From Spirometra erinaceieuropaei (lineage: Eukaryota > Platyhelminthes > Cestoda > Diphyllobothriidea > Diphyllobothriidae), in NCBI GenBank assembly GCA_902702965.1, contig CACRXP010000112.1, positions 301,737 to 365,736 of the forward strand: a stretch of 64,000 nt of DNA, given 5' to 3'. Made by a program: the position numbers and the translations under genes. Position 1 is the stretch's first letter. The number at the start of each line of letters is the position of its first letter. The notes beneath the pieces are model-generated. The model was not told the DNA's origin, did no database searches, and saw only the letters and a list, made by a program, of their open reading frames with translations. Below, piece after piece: positions 48,650 to 63,236 of the stretch.

Positions 48650-49460
48650 GGGAGGGGGCGAAGTCACATCATGATTTTCAAGATGACACTTCGGTGGTCC
48701 GTCCTGCCTTGAACATGAACACCGCACACTGGTCAGACATCTTGACGAGGGCGTAGTTCATCAGCTACCATGGACACCAGCGAGGCTTTCTCCAAGTTGT
48801 CTTCTTTCGGATCGAAAGGCGGGAAGTGTTAGTGAGGAGCGGGTGACTGTGTCGAATGTTGTGGTTGCTGATCGCCCGATGACCCAGCACTGCCTTCCCG
48901 GTAGCGCGGTTTGTGTCGACGCGGGCACTGAACTTAACAGTGACAGAAAATTTTTCCTGCTTCGGTACACCCGGGAGAAGGGCGAGTAAGGATATGGCAT
49001 GTAATCCCACTTAGAGACGGAAGGCCAATGGCGCGCACTATAAGGGAACGAAAGGTGGGAATGGGGTCATGGTCTTCGTTGAAGTTGCACTGCACATCAT
49101 CAGCTCTGGTCATTGGCAGACGTTTGCATTGATGAAGTTAACGAGTTTGTTGCCGAGAGGGGCAGTCTCATGATCATACACGGTCGCTGACGACCTGTAA
49201 CAGGCAGGACATCCGTCCCACAAAGTCATTCTTAAAGACAAAACCAACTCCGTCGTCTCGCCGTCCGGCATTCTAGCGTTCGCTGCAGAAGAAGGTGAAC
49301 CGGCTGACAACCCCTCCAGTAATCCCTGTCCGGAGAAGCGGATCTCCCTGGAAGTCACGATCTCCACTCTTTCTATTGGATGAGCTCCCCGGAGGACTAG
49401 GGCTGCCATCTCTTGCGACCGGTTTGACACCGCACTGTCTAAAGGCGAAAAAAAACAGTC
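48650..49460 (-). pseudogene. RTE-like retrotransposon AP-endonuclease domain
   Basis: The minus strand gives nearly the whole endonuclease order in shifting frames. SREIRFSGQGLLEGLSAG (near 49310-49370) is the S-E-T-R-F-S-E-Q-G-x-L-E block with the catalytic Glu. A degenerate DGCPACYRSSATVYDHETAPL segment corresponds to the LPQGINDRLMSLRLPL block. FSARVDTNRATGKAVLGH (near 48890-48940) matches F-N-A-R-V-G-T-D, and LLTNTSRLSIRKKTTWRKPR (near 48780-48840) matches L-T-N-T-F-F-R-L. Frameshifts and the missing reverse transcriptase show it is a relic. Confidence 0.72.
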
Positions 49461-50310
49461 GTATCTGTTCGATTGACATTGCACATTGTGTCACTCTGGG
49501 GGGAGGCAAGATGATGAAAGCGATGGTGACCGTTGTTTTATTTCCTTCTTTATTTTGCGTCAGATTGTTTGCAGCTTATTTTACCGGCACTTTGGGGTTC
49601 ACTTTCTAGCCCCTCCTCCCCCGGGCAGGAAAACGACTCGTCCTTACATAGGGCTACTTAATCATCTCGAGTGACTTCTGAACTTCATTGGGGATAGGGA
49701 ACTTGTTACAGTTGGAGGAGAGGGCGACTTGCCTGGGCAGCCTGCGGAAAAGCACATCGCGCACACCGTAGGGTTCCAAGTTCACGGAAAGCTAGGATGG
49801 ATTAGGGCTAGCACGGGAAAAACTGAGTGAGGAGACCAACGCAAGCATTTTGAATGCCCTCATCTGATGCAGTCCGCCGGTCAAGGTTGACTACCGGGTT
49901 GGGACGGCCGTGCTGAGCACGACTTCGTGGAGCCACGGATGGGGGCGGGTTGCCAGGGGAAACGAAGCACACAGGGACAGCATCCATTGCAATATTTTAT
50001 GGGCTCCATGTGTTATCTTTTGAAAGGCACAGAGGAATATATGATTCTCCTCACGCCGAAAGCATGCGCCTTGTAGAGTGAAGTCGACAAACGTTAATGC
50101 AGCGGTGGTCAGGCTCAAAATTATTCGAGAATTAGAAAGCTTTTTCAAGACCTCAATATTACCCTTTCTCTGAGTATAAAATTTAATAATAACGTGATCC
50201 TCTACCAAACGGGTAAAAGAAAGCATATTTTGTGAATGTCTTCTATAAAATATTTAAAATATAATCTATATAATATAAAAATATGAAGCATATTTGAATT
50301 TACAAGACCA
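49461..50310. other. Intergenic sequence, nothing recognised
   Basis: Open frames at 49891-50226 (-) and 49295-49609 (+) have no recognisable domain. Confidence 0.4.
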
Positions 50311-50546
50311 TCAATAATCAATGTGAAAAATGTATGCTACTTAAGTAGTCATTTGTTACCGAGCACGGTTGCTACAGGAGATCAAAGAGAAATGCATTCA
50401 AAAGCCAACATCTAGGCAAGTCAAAAACATTATAGGATTATTCCGCATGATAAGTAATATTACAACCGCGCTTAACAAAACCCTCCCAATCAAAAACGCA
50501 TTTAAGAATTTCGGTCAACATTTCATGAGATTGGTCACGCACTGTA
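50311..50546 (+). mobile_element. Diverged right arm of the foldback mariner-like element
   Basis: AAATGTATGCTACTTAAGTAGTCATTTGTTACCGAG, near the left edge, matches the same stretch at 14131-14165. Then AAAGCCAACATCTAGG, ACGCATTTAAGAATTTCGGT and CAACATTTCATGAGATTGGTC follow in the order of the right arm of the 13354-14344 element. Only one arm is present here. Confidence 0.65.
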
Positions 50547-53500
50547 AGTATTCGCTAGATTCATCAATGCGCTTAATGGGCATCGTCGGTGTACTGCTTG
50601 CAAGTACCCTCTACGATCGTAATGGTGACTACTGTAACTGGCCTGGATGGGACCGCGCATGAAATCTCCTCGTGAGTGGCATCGGCCGGCAGTGTATTCG
50701 CAGTCAGGTTGTTGTCACGCAATCCCATCCAACCGCATCGACGAGCCGGGAGTGACCATACAGTTGAGACGTGGTCTCCAGCCGCAGCACTCCTGCGCCC
50801 CGGAGGTAATAACATTTTCACTGACGCACTTCCGTGTGTAAGCTTTCAGGTGGGCAGTTGTGTGAAATTGTGGGTTAGTAAGTGTGGCTTTATCGATATG
50901 ACTTTCGGTTCGCGCGTGAATTTGGTAATTGTTCTCAGACAGATTTAAAATTGCTTTTCCTCTTTCACTTTGTTGGAGATTTGTTCAGTTGACTTTGCCC
51001 TCTAATGATAAGCGTGTTCTTTTGGAAATTTTGGCACTTCCTAATATTCTGATTGACGAATTTTGTTCAAGAATATATATCGTCAAAAACACCGACAAAC
51101 ATACACTTTCGATAAATCTTCGGTCAATTTCATCAACGCTCAACTCACCGAAATGCCGTCTAGCATCTGTTTGTTATTGATCGAGTGGAGAGATAAGCGA
51201 TTCTTATCGGAAACTGAAGTCGGTTGATTTAGATTTGAATTCGATTCAAGGTTGAGGAGGTAAATTAAAAAGGACGACTTAGGGTTTGGTGAACAGTGAA
51301 ACATTTAAACGTAAAACTTGTACAAAAGGTCTTCTTGTGCCTGTCACTCCTACTATCATAGGGGTGCTTTGTTGCTGTGACGTAGAGTTGCAACGTGACA
51401 TCCTGAAAGAGCTGGCCAGTGTCTGCACGACAACCTCTGTCGCCCACGTCAGCTCCAGCAGACTTGGAGGCGAAAGATATTCTCTGATCAACAATGCAGG
51501 AAAAGATGGAGAATCAGATACGCCATAGAGGCGACCTGAAAAGGCCTTCCTTTTTTATTCATGAGTGAAAGGGACCTAGATTTCACAATGAAAATCGTAC
51601 ATCCGAGTGCTTATGAAGTTTTTTTCTCTCTGATTGTGCGTTATCATGTGTCGTTAAATAAAGTTAACTAAAATGAAGTGTTCTGGATGATCGTCTTCAT
51701 TGGGCAGACTTGCAGTTTTAGTAAGTGATTTGTCTAGGGCATTAGAAATAAAACGACTTCGCCAGCGGTTGGAAGTTGCGTTTTTGACGCCAAGCGAAAA
51801 ACTGTGTACATCTTGCCACAAGCCTGCCCAATGTTTTCTTGCAGAGACTACTTCTTCCGACCGATTTTTCGGATTTTCTGACTATTAACACTCTTAATGA
51901 CAGAAAACTAGTTCATCCTCTCTTCACTACGAAGTTCACAGCTATGTATATTTATTTTGTTCACCTAAGAAGACATGTTGACAACTGCTGTTTTCTATAG
52001 AACTCACCCAAATGTACGTTTTCTCGGTGAAAAATTTCCCAGTTTTCATTGCTAGAGCAAACCATAGGTGCAGAATCAATAATCCATGGTATACGTCTAG
52101 TAGGCTACACAAATACACACAAAAGCGTCCAAAATTATTTATAATTGCGAAAATTTCCATGATTAATTTATATCTTTTTTCAAGAGAAAAGTTCAATGAA
52201 ATTAGTATTTGCTGCACAAAGTTTGTGACTTGGAGCAAGAAATCTGAAACAACCCAATGCCTCTAAAATGATAATTAAAAATAACTCAATAGTTCACCAC
52301 TTTCTTTAAGAATGACTCAATTAGTCCCGGTGGCGAGAAGTAATCAAAATTGTATGTGTTGTTTAATTAGTACTTTTTCGAGTCTCTTTTTCAGAAATCG
52401 TTGGGGTGTGGTTCGGCCAGATTGCGGATCGTTAGTGCCTGTGAATTGTCCTATAATTCTTCTCCATGCTGAAGTAATTGTGTAAATAACTCTGAGCAGT
52501 TGTTTGCATTTGGGATTCCATTCATAAATTTCAGTCAGCCATTTATTGGTGTCTGCTCTAACTTACAATTAGTGACATAACCCAAGAAGGATGTAAAAAT
52601 TTACGGATGACTGTTAGTCACCCGCAAACCAACACCAATGATTGGAACAAATATTTATGTGAATAGAGAAAAAATGAAAAGAAATTAAAAACACAGTAGA
52701 AATATTAAAGGCAGCATTTCGTTGTTTAGAAATGGCAAATTATTAGGAAAGCGCAAAATCCCGAAAACGTCAAAAATGACTGTAGTTTAGTAAACTTTAT
52801 TTTTAGATGTACATAATGTCTGTCCATGCAAAAATCTGAGTAAATATGAAGGTATAAGTAGAACAACGTCTAAAATAGTGTTTTCGTAAAGTTCATATTT
52901 AAATATCTTTCAACAATTGGCGTAGTTTCAGCTATAGCGGTTTGCTAACAGCTTGCAATTCGAGTGTAGTATGAGATAGTATGTATAGTATACACATTCA
53001 AATTGATTGAGATGCGCTTCAATCAGGCAACTAAGGTTTTGCTTGATTTCACCAATAGGGACGTCATACGAACAAAAGTTTTGTAAGGTCGCATGCTGTC
53101 AGGCGGATTGAGGACTAGTAAATTAAAATAGAATTGACAGGTGCAGTCGAAACCATTCCCCTTTTTATAATGAGAACTTTTCTTTCGTGGACTTAGTTTG
53201 CAATTTTCTGTTATTCTTGAGTTATATTGAATTTCATATCTGCCTTAAAATATCTCTAAATACTTTGTGTATACTTTACATTTTCCCTCGGTGAAGCCAA
53301 GAACAAATTTGGCACTTTTGACCTTCTTTTTCAAGATGCTAAACAAATACTGATATTTCTCTACCGAAAACGTAAGAACATGCCTATCTCTTTATATAGG
53401 GCCCAGTTTCATTATATTTGCTCACTTTGTGGCTGCGGTCTACAATTATGAATGAACGGTAGAGTACCCACACAAATACCAATTTTTGCTGAAATTGTTA

Positions 53501-56500
53501 ATGTTCTTCTCGTTCCATTTTCAAATTATGTACTTGCAGGAGCTGGACCGCACGAAACTGAAAATGACTATTCGGTGGTAGTCCTCTCTTTAGCGACTGA
53601 TAAAATTTTCCAAACGACAAAGCAACTTTGGTCCATTTAAACGAAGGATTGTCCTTTATACGTTATTACTGCGCTTTAGGGCGCGAGACCGAACAGAGTT
53701 ATTAATCTGACTTCGGAAACTCGAGAAAACGTCTGGTTCTCTTAAAATAACCTGTGAGTTTGCGCAATGATCCCCACGGTTAGAATCGGGCAAAAAACAA
53801 TTTTCACGTGCGGCAGGCTCTTTTTAATAACACTTTTGAGAGTAAATTACTCTTTTCCCAAAGAAAAGCACGCTTAGATGCGCAATCGAAGTCCAGAATA
53901 GGTAGTAGCATAGGAAATTGTTCGAACATAACTCAGCGTTCATCTTCACTGGAATCTATGAACATATTACTTCATAAAATTGCGTGGGCACAATTTCGAC
54001 ACAGGAAAAGTGCATTTTCTTGAAAAGGCTGAATAAGCGAGCAAAATGCGCAACGGTTAAGACGTCCAAAAATTATCACTTCGGTTTTTGCCATCAGATT
54101 TCATCAGATAGGTCACGTAATCTATGTACACATCGTGAGATTTCTACTTCTAAATGAAGATTTGAAGTAGATTTTCTAAAGTGCGTCTAAGGTTTTCTGA
54201 CCACTCCGCCGGCTCAAGAATTGATTATTTCATCCTCTGCATAAGTGAATAAAACAAGACCCAGTAAAATTGAACTATTTTGCCAACTGTTTTGCCAACT
54301 TGTTTACCTATTCAGTTCACTTAATTGAGGAAGTCAAAAGCGAAATTATCTGTCCTAAAGCCAGCTCCGGATGCTGAATAAGTTACCACGAAAAGATGTT
54401 CAGTTAGTTAAATGATGCTTGCTTAGAAAAAAGTTTAGTATCTGCATAACAGCCGGGAAACTTGGCGATAAAGTGCTGAGCAGACAAATTTCAGTCAGTC
54501 AATAGGTTCCATTTTGTTTTTCAAATGAGTAGAATCCCCTGTAGCTTTGAGAACGTGCGCAAAAAAAGGGGTTAGTAGATCTTTTTCGGAGTTTATAGCA
54601 GTACGAAGGGCGAAATCTGTGCATATGACGGATGCCGTTTCCACTGCGGGATCAGATAAAGCAGGGAAATAGAACTGTACTAAGTGCAAAGCAGAAGTAG
54701 AAACTTTCATTTTGCCCTCCCCCTATAGATATCTACTGTTAATGGGTAAGCGTGTCTTACGCGCCTACTTTCTCCTAAAAAAATTTATTTTACTCTCCAT
54801 CTTCAGATCAGCCTGCATTCCCCAATATGGCAAACCCCGGGTGAAAGGCTAAATATACCCGATATGGACTTATATTGCTGCCTTTATTATGGCTAGTTTC
54901 GTAAAGTACATTCACTGGTGGTCACTTTTTGCCGCACGGCCGTACCTTTGCTGTGACAAATGCGGCTGTTTATGTTCCCAATACACAACCTTCATATATA
55001 CATATGATGCGGGAATTCTTAAAAAAGGCAGCGTAATATGCTTCTACTCGAACGATCTGCAATACTAATCAGCTGTTCCGGAGTCGCAAACAAATGGCAT
55101 TACTAAGTGGAGGGTTTAGCTGCATGATGTTTTCCACAATAATTGTGCACCAACACAGCTTGCTGATATTTTGCGTCCGTGAATGAGAGAGATAGGTAAA
55201 GGCTTAGAAGCTGAATAGAATATGCAATAACGTAAACCACTTGACAGCGGAGAAGGCTGCTTTAACAAAAAACCTATCAGTTTATTTGCCTATGGTTTCG
55301 ACTGACAATCTTATTTGCCAAATAAATTAGCTGAGACTTTCGTTCTTGTTTTTCTCCAAAATAATATGTAATACACTTAAAATGTTGCCTGGTAACACAG
55401 TTTCCAAACTTATACATGCACTGGAGTTAAGTGTCCGTATCCTTAAAATATTCTGAATGTTCTGAATACTTTAAGTAGTAGCACATGATTCATTTGCACT
55501 TTTTGCATTTCATAAAGTGTTTTGAAGATAAACGACCCCAAGCTCTGCTAAAAATTTTTCGTGGGTCACATCTGTTCAGTACTTTTGTGCCTGCATAACG
55601 GGCTTGAAAAAGCCTGTGAATTTTCTCAGAATGTAAGCATATTTTCATTTAAGGAGGCTGTAATAAATGAGATCTCTCCTCAGCAGTATGCGAATACTGC
55701 TAAATTGGCTGGACAAATAGGTAAAAAAGCCAATGAAACACCAACTGTAAGCTTTGGGCGCGCCTTCAGCAGGGAAAGCTAGCTTAAATGCGTTTTACTA
55801 ATGCATTAATAAAAAAGCGCAACCTTTTTATCAACTTTCACACAGTAGTACTTTGGATTATGAATAAACATCCTCCCAATTGGGCGCTCACCACGAGTCT
55901 GCAACTAAATTAGAACGTGCACTTATGCATCTTATTTCGATACCGGTGTACGTTCAGTTACATTCCATACGTTTATTATACGTTAAATTATACGCTTCTA
56001 TCAGGGGAAGTATGCCCTCTAGTAAATTGCCAACTTAGGAATTAGGGTATTTAACGTCCCATATCTAACACTCGGTGTAAGTCCGAAGTGGAATTGCATT
56101 TCACATGCTGTTTGCGCTTGCAAGTTATGGGCTCTTTGTTTTCTGCGATCAGGTTCACTTAACTCCGCATTTTTCATATACAGAGTGATTCTAGTGACTT
56201 TAGATGAATCAACTTAGACAGCATGATTACTGAGATTTAGACGATCGGCTCTTGGTATCTCAGACGTTGTAGATCTTAGATTTAGCTGAACGTGTTCCGG
56301 AAATATCTTGCTCGAAAAGAGTAGGCTTCTAAGTTATTTTATTGATATTTTTGTGCATGTTAACTTTTTCTTCTAGTCAACCACTTTTCTATGCTACCAA
56401 CCACCACAGACCACATTCGCGCACTTGTACACGCTTTTTCCGGTAAAATGTACTGGAGTAAACAAGATTGGCTTTCCAAAACAACAGTCGCCAATTTAAG

Positions 56501-57405
56501 ACTTGATTTTTTTGGTCTGCTCATGCCAGCTGAGTCAGGATGTTAATTGGCACGATTGTTTCAGAAAAAAGAAGCTTCTCCTTCAATAAAACATTTCGCC
56601 TCGCAAAATCCTTATATTTTTCTCTTAAAATCAATAACAACCCCTGGAACAATCCCCTTTTCCGTGTAGTAATGGTTTTTAGACGTATGTAAAATCCAAC
56701 AAGTGACCGCAAAAAGTTGGACGTTTAATTATTTTATTAGAATTTAAAAGCAAATGTGGGATAATTCATCTGCAGTCCAGCTTCCATTAATAGGCATTTT
56801 TAAAACGAAACGAAATAACGTTAGCCATTTGAGAAAAATTGTAATATTTGTACTGTCGCACAGCAGTGCGTTAATAGCTGAAAAGGTTGCTGTTTTAATT
56901 TTGGAGTTTTGATAGAAATCAACTACAGAACTTGCCTATTCGAGAAGCAAATGAGAACATTGAAAACCGTAAATTAATCAGTGACATTTCAAGGATACTC
57001 TAGAACTTTGCAGATTTCGCCGTCGCCAGTAGGTACAGAGTAATCCTAAGAGTGGATAATGTTCTTGATGTACTGCAGATTGTATGCTTACGATTGTATT
57101 TATTAATTGTTTTATTTTATCCCCAACCAAAGGGAATCTCGGCATGAGACTTTGGGCGAACTTTTGTCACGTTCCTACCTGTGGCCACAAGTAAGACATA
57201 TTCGATGTAGTCAACTATATCCCAAACTACGCAAAAACGTCAAGATTGCATCAAATCCTCCTTATATCGTATTGAACCAGAACCAAATATCATATGATCT
57301 GTTCCCTGTCGTACTGAATATCTTATTACTCGGTAGGGAACGACACCCGTGAGGATTACCTAAAAGCTTTTTCTTAAACGCTCTGTGTTAATTTTGATTC
57401 ATTTA
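50547..57405. other. AT-rich stretch without a supported gene
   Basis: The sequence is AT-rich with few recognisable repeats. An 80-codon open frame at 51286-51528 (+) lies in a local GC-richer patch, but it lacks a convincing acceptor and matches nothing I know. The remaining open frames are short and low in complexity. Confidence 0.45.
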
Positions 57406-57478
57406 NNNNNNNNNNNNNNNNNNNNNNNNNNNNNNNNNNNNNNNNNNNNNNNNNNNNNNNNNNNNNNNNNNNNNNNNN
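57406..57478. other. Assembly gap (73 N)
   Basis: The sequence is unknown. Confidence 1.
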
Positions 57479-60400
57479 AGTTAAAACTACTCATTTGATA
57501 TAAAGCTTTGTACAATCGAATTTTTGGCTTTTCCTAAGGAAAAGGTATTTTTTATCAACGCTGCACTGCTTTTAATGCGTTTTGAAAACAAAGCTGCAGC
57601 TCGCTATTACCAATTAAGAGTTGTGGCCGACGAATTTGGACCAATTTTGGAATGACTAGAGTTTGTTCCTGAATTAAGACATTTAAACTGGGTTTTAACA
57701 ATAAGTACAAATACAGTATGTGATCTAACAGATAAGACGTAAAGACGGAAGTTGAAAGAGTCAATTTTGGGCACCTAAAATTTCACATATTTCACTTGTC
57801 TGTCTAATTCATTTTGGAAATTTCCATTTTAATACAGCATCTATGTACATATGATTTTATCAGTCAAAATGCTTGCAAATATAAGCGATAATCTATGTTG
57901 CCCTTTATTACGGCGGGTTCGTATAGTAATAACTGTCGTAGACTATGTTTGCACATTCTCACGTGTTTTCTATCAGAGTAGATTAATCTAAACTTAGGTT
58001 TTTGCCAAACAGAACCCGTCACACTCGAAAATTGCCTTTTTAATATAAGGAAAGCAGACGGAGCGGAGTATAAGCAAGAGGGTAGCTGTTGTAAAACCAA
58101 AGATTCTATCGACTCAAAAATCGATTTAAAAACTCGACTGATTTCATGTCACAAGGTGCAGTAATAATGTCCACAGGAAATCATTTGCTTAATCATCCCG
58201 ACGTCTACCTGCACTTTACAAATACTCATTAACTTACCGCAAAAAGGCTGTCCATTAAGTACTGTGTCAACATTTGCGCATACGGTAAGATATTTTCTGC
58301 ATTACTGAGTGTCCATTGATGTGTAATTTAAGTATGAAACGGGCAGCAGATCAGCAATTTTAATAATATCTTCGTTTTTATACGTTCCTTCTGTTGTTCA
58401 CCTATGATCGTGGAACAGAGCCCTAAAGTAAGCAGACAGCGAAAATTGCTCCACTATAAAAAGAAAAGCTGGTTTTTTTGGTTGTAGAAAAATTATCATT
58501 TTTTCAGGGAAGCAAATATGCAAATAAGTGATTAAAAATACTCTTCAGTTGATCTGGGGCTTATTAGATGTTAACCTTCGTTAAGTACGTTCGTTCCTCT
58601 CGCCTATGAGATTTCATAATTTGGTGAGTCAAAAGATATGTCCCAAACGACCATCTGCATTAGAAAGAATGGCTAAGCACCGATATTTCGGCAATTGCTT
58701 TCAAGAAATATATTGTAGTGATGGTTTTGGTAGACAGGACACAGAATCTACCATTGTGGCAATCGATTGGGAACATTGAACCGTGAAATATTCACCGATA
58801 TCTCAAGGACGATCTGAAATCCAATGTATTACGACATAAGAAAAACTATGGGTAATTTGATGAAAGGAGAGGGCTCTTATTTTACGCAAAATGGTACGTT
58901 TACGGTTGCATCTGCCAATTCTACTTAAATTTACTGGCCACCGACCAGCTTTTCAGCAGTAGGGCCTTTGAGGAATTTTATTCTTCTGAAGCCAAAATCG
59001 CAAAATCAAGTGAATTCTTCCTTGCCTTAGTCAACCGAATTTCAAAAAATATATAGACAGAAAAATTACAGCCAATTCTCATGAAACCGCTTTGGGGCCT
59101 ATACGCAAACTGTAGTCTGTTGGCAAACCGGCAAACTTAGCATCACACTAACTTCTAAAGGATATCGAAGTGCAAACCGCTTTAAAGGACTACTTTCGGG
59201 CGTTATTATACATGTGCGGTTTTATTTATTCAGTGCTCTGTATGGACAGATTTTTTATGCACATAAAACTTAAGGTTACTCAATTACAACGACTCTTTCG
59301 GAACTTTCGTTTTTCTAAAAAATTGGTATTTCTAAGCAACGAAGTATTGCTTTCATATTTTTCTCATATTTCCAATTGGCATAAAGTCGTTCATCATTAA
59401 ATCGGAGTTCTAGTCCATTTGGTTTGGCCGGTATGCGGGGAATTAACAATGACTCGTAAACTTCAGCATATTTCATGAGTTTGTCACATATATGACAATG
59501 AACCAGTCGTGGAGAGGGTTACCAGACGTGCGTATTGGCAGATTTATAATGAAGTAGACATTTCAAAAAAGCCCGTAAGTGCAAACTGGCAATTATTTGC
59601 TTAAAGGTAAGTATGGGTTAAAATGTTCTGGAAGAGATTGAATAGCTCAGCGCTAAAGCTAGTATTCTGCGTTTAGTGTTGTGATCTTTTGATGCTATGA
59701 GCGTCCATAATCGTACATTTTTCTTCTATTAAAGCCTGAAAACTTACATTTCTTGGCAAACAGCTGCCGAATCTGGACGAAAAATCAGATCGACTCTCCG
59801 TTAAATTTCGATCTTTAAAGGTTAATCCCCCAACGAATGACACAGTATTGTAGATCATGATAGCAGAGCAAAACGGATGTAATGATGCTAACCTCTTGAT
59901 CCCCGATCTGCTTTCAGTTGATTTACTTATCAACATTTTTGCCCTTCAACGGAGTCGGTTATTACCGAAGACTGAAATGCGTGCTTCAAGAATGTTCGCG
60001 ACCATCCCAACCATTACAATAGATTCCATTTAACTGCTCGCCTGTTTTGAATATAGCAGAATGGTTTGTGTCCGCAGTCGCCAAACCCATGTTATTGTGG
60101 CCGGGAATCGTTGATTCGCAGCAGAAGTGGATCCATCAGTCCCTGTCTCCTCTCTGTCCCCTCTCCGCTTCAAGCCTGTTAGCTGGCTGATGATGAGGTT
60201 GGCAGTTTCTATCCCTTCTTTTGTCCCCCAGAACGGGCTGCGCCGAACATGCGCCGGAACAAAACAGGAGCCAGTCTCTCTCACTGCACGCGCCCAGTGA
60301 GTAGGGCAAACACAGCGCGAACCTATTATGACGGTCCAGACTGCGCGTGTTGCCTTCACGCAACGTCAACCCCTGAGCCAAGTTTCATCATCCGTTGATT

Positions 60401-63134
60401 GACAGACTCAGACAGTCGATTGGTGAAGCGAGAGAGAGAGAGAGAGAGAGAGAGAGCGATGCTTGAATTTATCACGATTAGCTAAAAGCCTTTGAAGATC
60501 GTCAACTGACGGCATAATTCGTTCCTTCTCGGCACTGGGCCAGACTGAAATGGCTCCTTTGCAATATGGCCACCATAGCATCCGCATATAAGGGAGCTCA
60601 GAGCCATGGTTATAAAAGTATGAGGGTCAAGCAATAGGCAGAACGCATAGGCCCGTCGTCTACCTTTGGCATTGATTGATTGGCTTGCCACTCGAGCAAG
60701 ATGGGTGATGAATGGCAGGATGTGCCGCTCAAGCTGGCCTCGCTAAAAATCGATTCCCGCTCAAGTTGCCTACGATGAGACTACTACGTGGGCACTCAGG
60801 GGACGTGTATCACCCCTTCGGCCCCTGGCACACACATCGCGCCAGGAATCATGTGGTCGCGGCTCCTGAGTGGCCAGATCATGAGCAAAATTCAGTTTCA
60901 ATTGCGAGGTTCAAACCACCACACCCTGTTAACGTAAACGGATCCTGAATTGAACGTTCAGTTCCCTGTCATCAGATAAGTAGGTGCTCGATTTTGTGTG
61001 GTATTTTTGCAAACGTAAACATGTGTAAAAAGTCGCCGAGAACTTCCTCTAAGCACCCATTGGTAACTACTATTCGCTGTCCCTCTCATTATGCAAAAAA
61101 AATTTTAATTCCTAGAAGTAAATGTGATATCCTATTTTCTCTTGAGGGGAAATTCCAAAATTCTTTGAAATTAACTGACAGAGAGCAAATCCTAGTATTT
61201 TTGTCAATTTTATTACTGCTCCACATTGACCATTGCATATTTGTCCATCGACATAATGTTTGTGTGGGTAGACCGTGTTTCCGAAGGCATCCTATAAAAA
61301 TCCCACAAGCTCTGAAAACGTTTATTTTCATCTCCTAAAGGTGGCACTGGAAACAACCGTTTGATCAGAAAATAAAAACCATAGCAAAATAGGTGATTAA
61401 ATAACATGCATATACCGCTTAAGGCACAAAAATGGGTTGATAGACACCTATTGTTAAACTTTTTTGTCAGAACTTACGAGATGTTTATGAAGAGTCTACC
61501 CAGTTTCCATTATGAATGACTGCTTCGACTATAGTTGAGGCAGGATTCCACCCGGAAATTTACTCTATCGACGTCTGAGATCTGTGGATGCTGGATCGGG
61601 CATCTTTTTTAACGATCTCTAGCAACTGTGTCTGCATCATTTATTTAAAATTGCGGTTGGTGTACAACATGTGATAAAAGATTTGGAATACTGGATAACG
61701 ACTGTTCGCTGCTTTCTTGTGTCCTTTATGTTATTGGAAATTTTTGGCTAGTTTAACTGGTCTAATTGAGAGTGTCTGTCACTAAAGATGGCTCAGGTAT
61801 GTTCACTTAGCGACGGACTCTGCAGTCCGGTGAATGTAAGATGGCATTTTTCGGATAGTCTTGATGCGATCTGTTGATTCGGGCGTGTTCTTGGGATACA
61901 TCAATGCAGGGCATACCTCGTGTGAGTGTTTCATACACAACGTCAGTGGATTTCGATGTAGCTGTCTATTTATGGTGGGTATCACTTCTACGAACCGAAC
62001 ACTAAAATGGTGCACGTAACATTAATCATCTAATGGTAGGGGGCGCTCACCGACCGTTCCTTGTTTTTGTCGGTAATGCCATCCAATCATCTGTTTGAAC
62101 TTTTGTTCGTAGGTCGTTATTGCTGACATTAGCTAGTGTCATCTAGTGGGCTTGACGGTAAGGCATCAAAAGAATTACCCAACAGACATATCTCTCGCCA
62201 GTATGTCAAGAATTGCATGGTCTACTTACTGTATAGATTCGGCACACGTAAAGCCCGGGCTTACTAAATCGTTCAAGTCTTATGAGAATGAAGTCGAACA
62301 CAAATCGGTGGTATCGTACAAGCAAACTCGTTATTCAAGAGACCCGATGTCCTCTTATTCTTAATGCTCCTCTGTCCTACCTCTTCTTTTTTCATCAGTG
62401 TCATCATCTCCTCTATTTTTGCTTTCCTACTGACCTACTTGCTGACGCAAAACAGTTTCCGCCATCCGTCAAGCCGAAAGTGCTTTAAAGTTCAAATTAA
62501 ATGGTCAAAGTATTGTCAAAACTTGCGAGGAGTGTGGACACTCCGAAGTCTGCAACAGACGTGGTCATTCAGTTGCATAACGATGTTACGCATATGATTC
62601 CAACTGAACAGTAGTACGAGTATATGTCAATTCATTATGTCGAAGACTTAAGATGCTATTCTGGTAGATCGAATAAAATCTTTAGCCTTCAAGGTTTCCG
62701 CTTATCAGTCCTCATACGTGAGTACCACTGACGGTCCTCTAAGTTTACTATTTAAATATCATAAATGCCTACATCTGCACAGGACTGAATGCAATACACC
62801 TTCTACAAATGACTCAACTTGTTGAGACCCATACAAAAATACTGCCGCTTCCATGTAACCTACAGACTAGTGTCGACCAAGTCCGTCTGGTTGGTAAATT
62901 TGGATAGTACTCAGTTCTGAAATATATAGCATAGCTAAAAGACAGCTGTATCAATGTAAACTATCCGTTTTTGGGTTTAGATGTGCGCCAGAGGCCATAT
63001 AGCACCATTTTCAACGTAAACTGTTTTATCTACCTAGTCTCCAAATAAGGAGTACGCGTCATCACATTTTCCTCTTGTCTAGCGGTATTCATTTGCTATC
63101 GTCTGAGCGATTAGTACTGTTGCAGTATACGATA
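57479..63134. other. AT-rich stretch without a supported gene
   Basis: The only structural feature is a GA microsatellite at 60430-60456. Open frames (for example 59673-59936 -, 60994-61338 +, 61803-62015 -) carry no recognisable domain. Confidence 0.45.
60430..60456 (+). repeat. (GA)13 dinucleotide microsatellite
   Basis: Thirteen GA units run without interruption. Confidence 0.97.
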
Positions 63135-63236
63135 GTTCGCCATCGATGTCGACGATGCCCACCGTATGCTCCACACGGCAAGATGAGAACAGGGACGGTG
63201 ACTTGCGCGGGGTTTATTGTGTCCTGTTGCACGATA
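63135..63236 (-). repeat. Family B fragment ending at the hairpin element
   Basis: TCGACGATGCCCACCGTATG, AGATGAGAACAGGGACGGTG and ACTTGCGCG match, in reverse, the end of the family-B copies at 5595-6130 and 34498-34960. Similarity stops near 63220, just before the hairpin element starts. Confidence 0.55.

Noticed and set aside
51286..51528. 80-codon frame in a GC-richer patch
   Set aside because: No convincing acceptor or family match. It could be an exon of an unseen gene, but the sequence alone does not support it.
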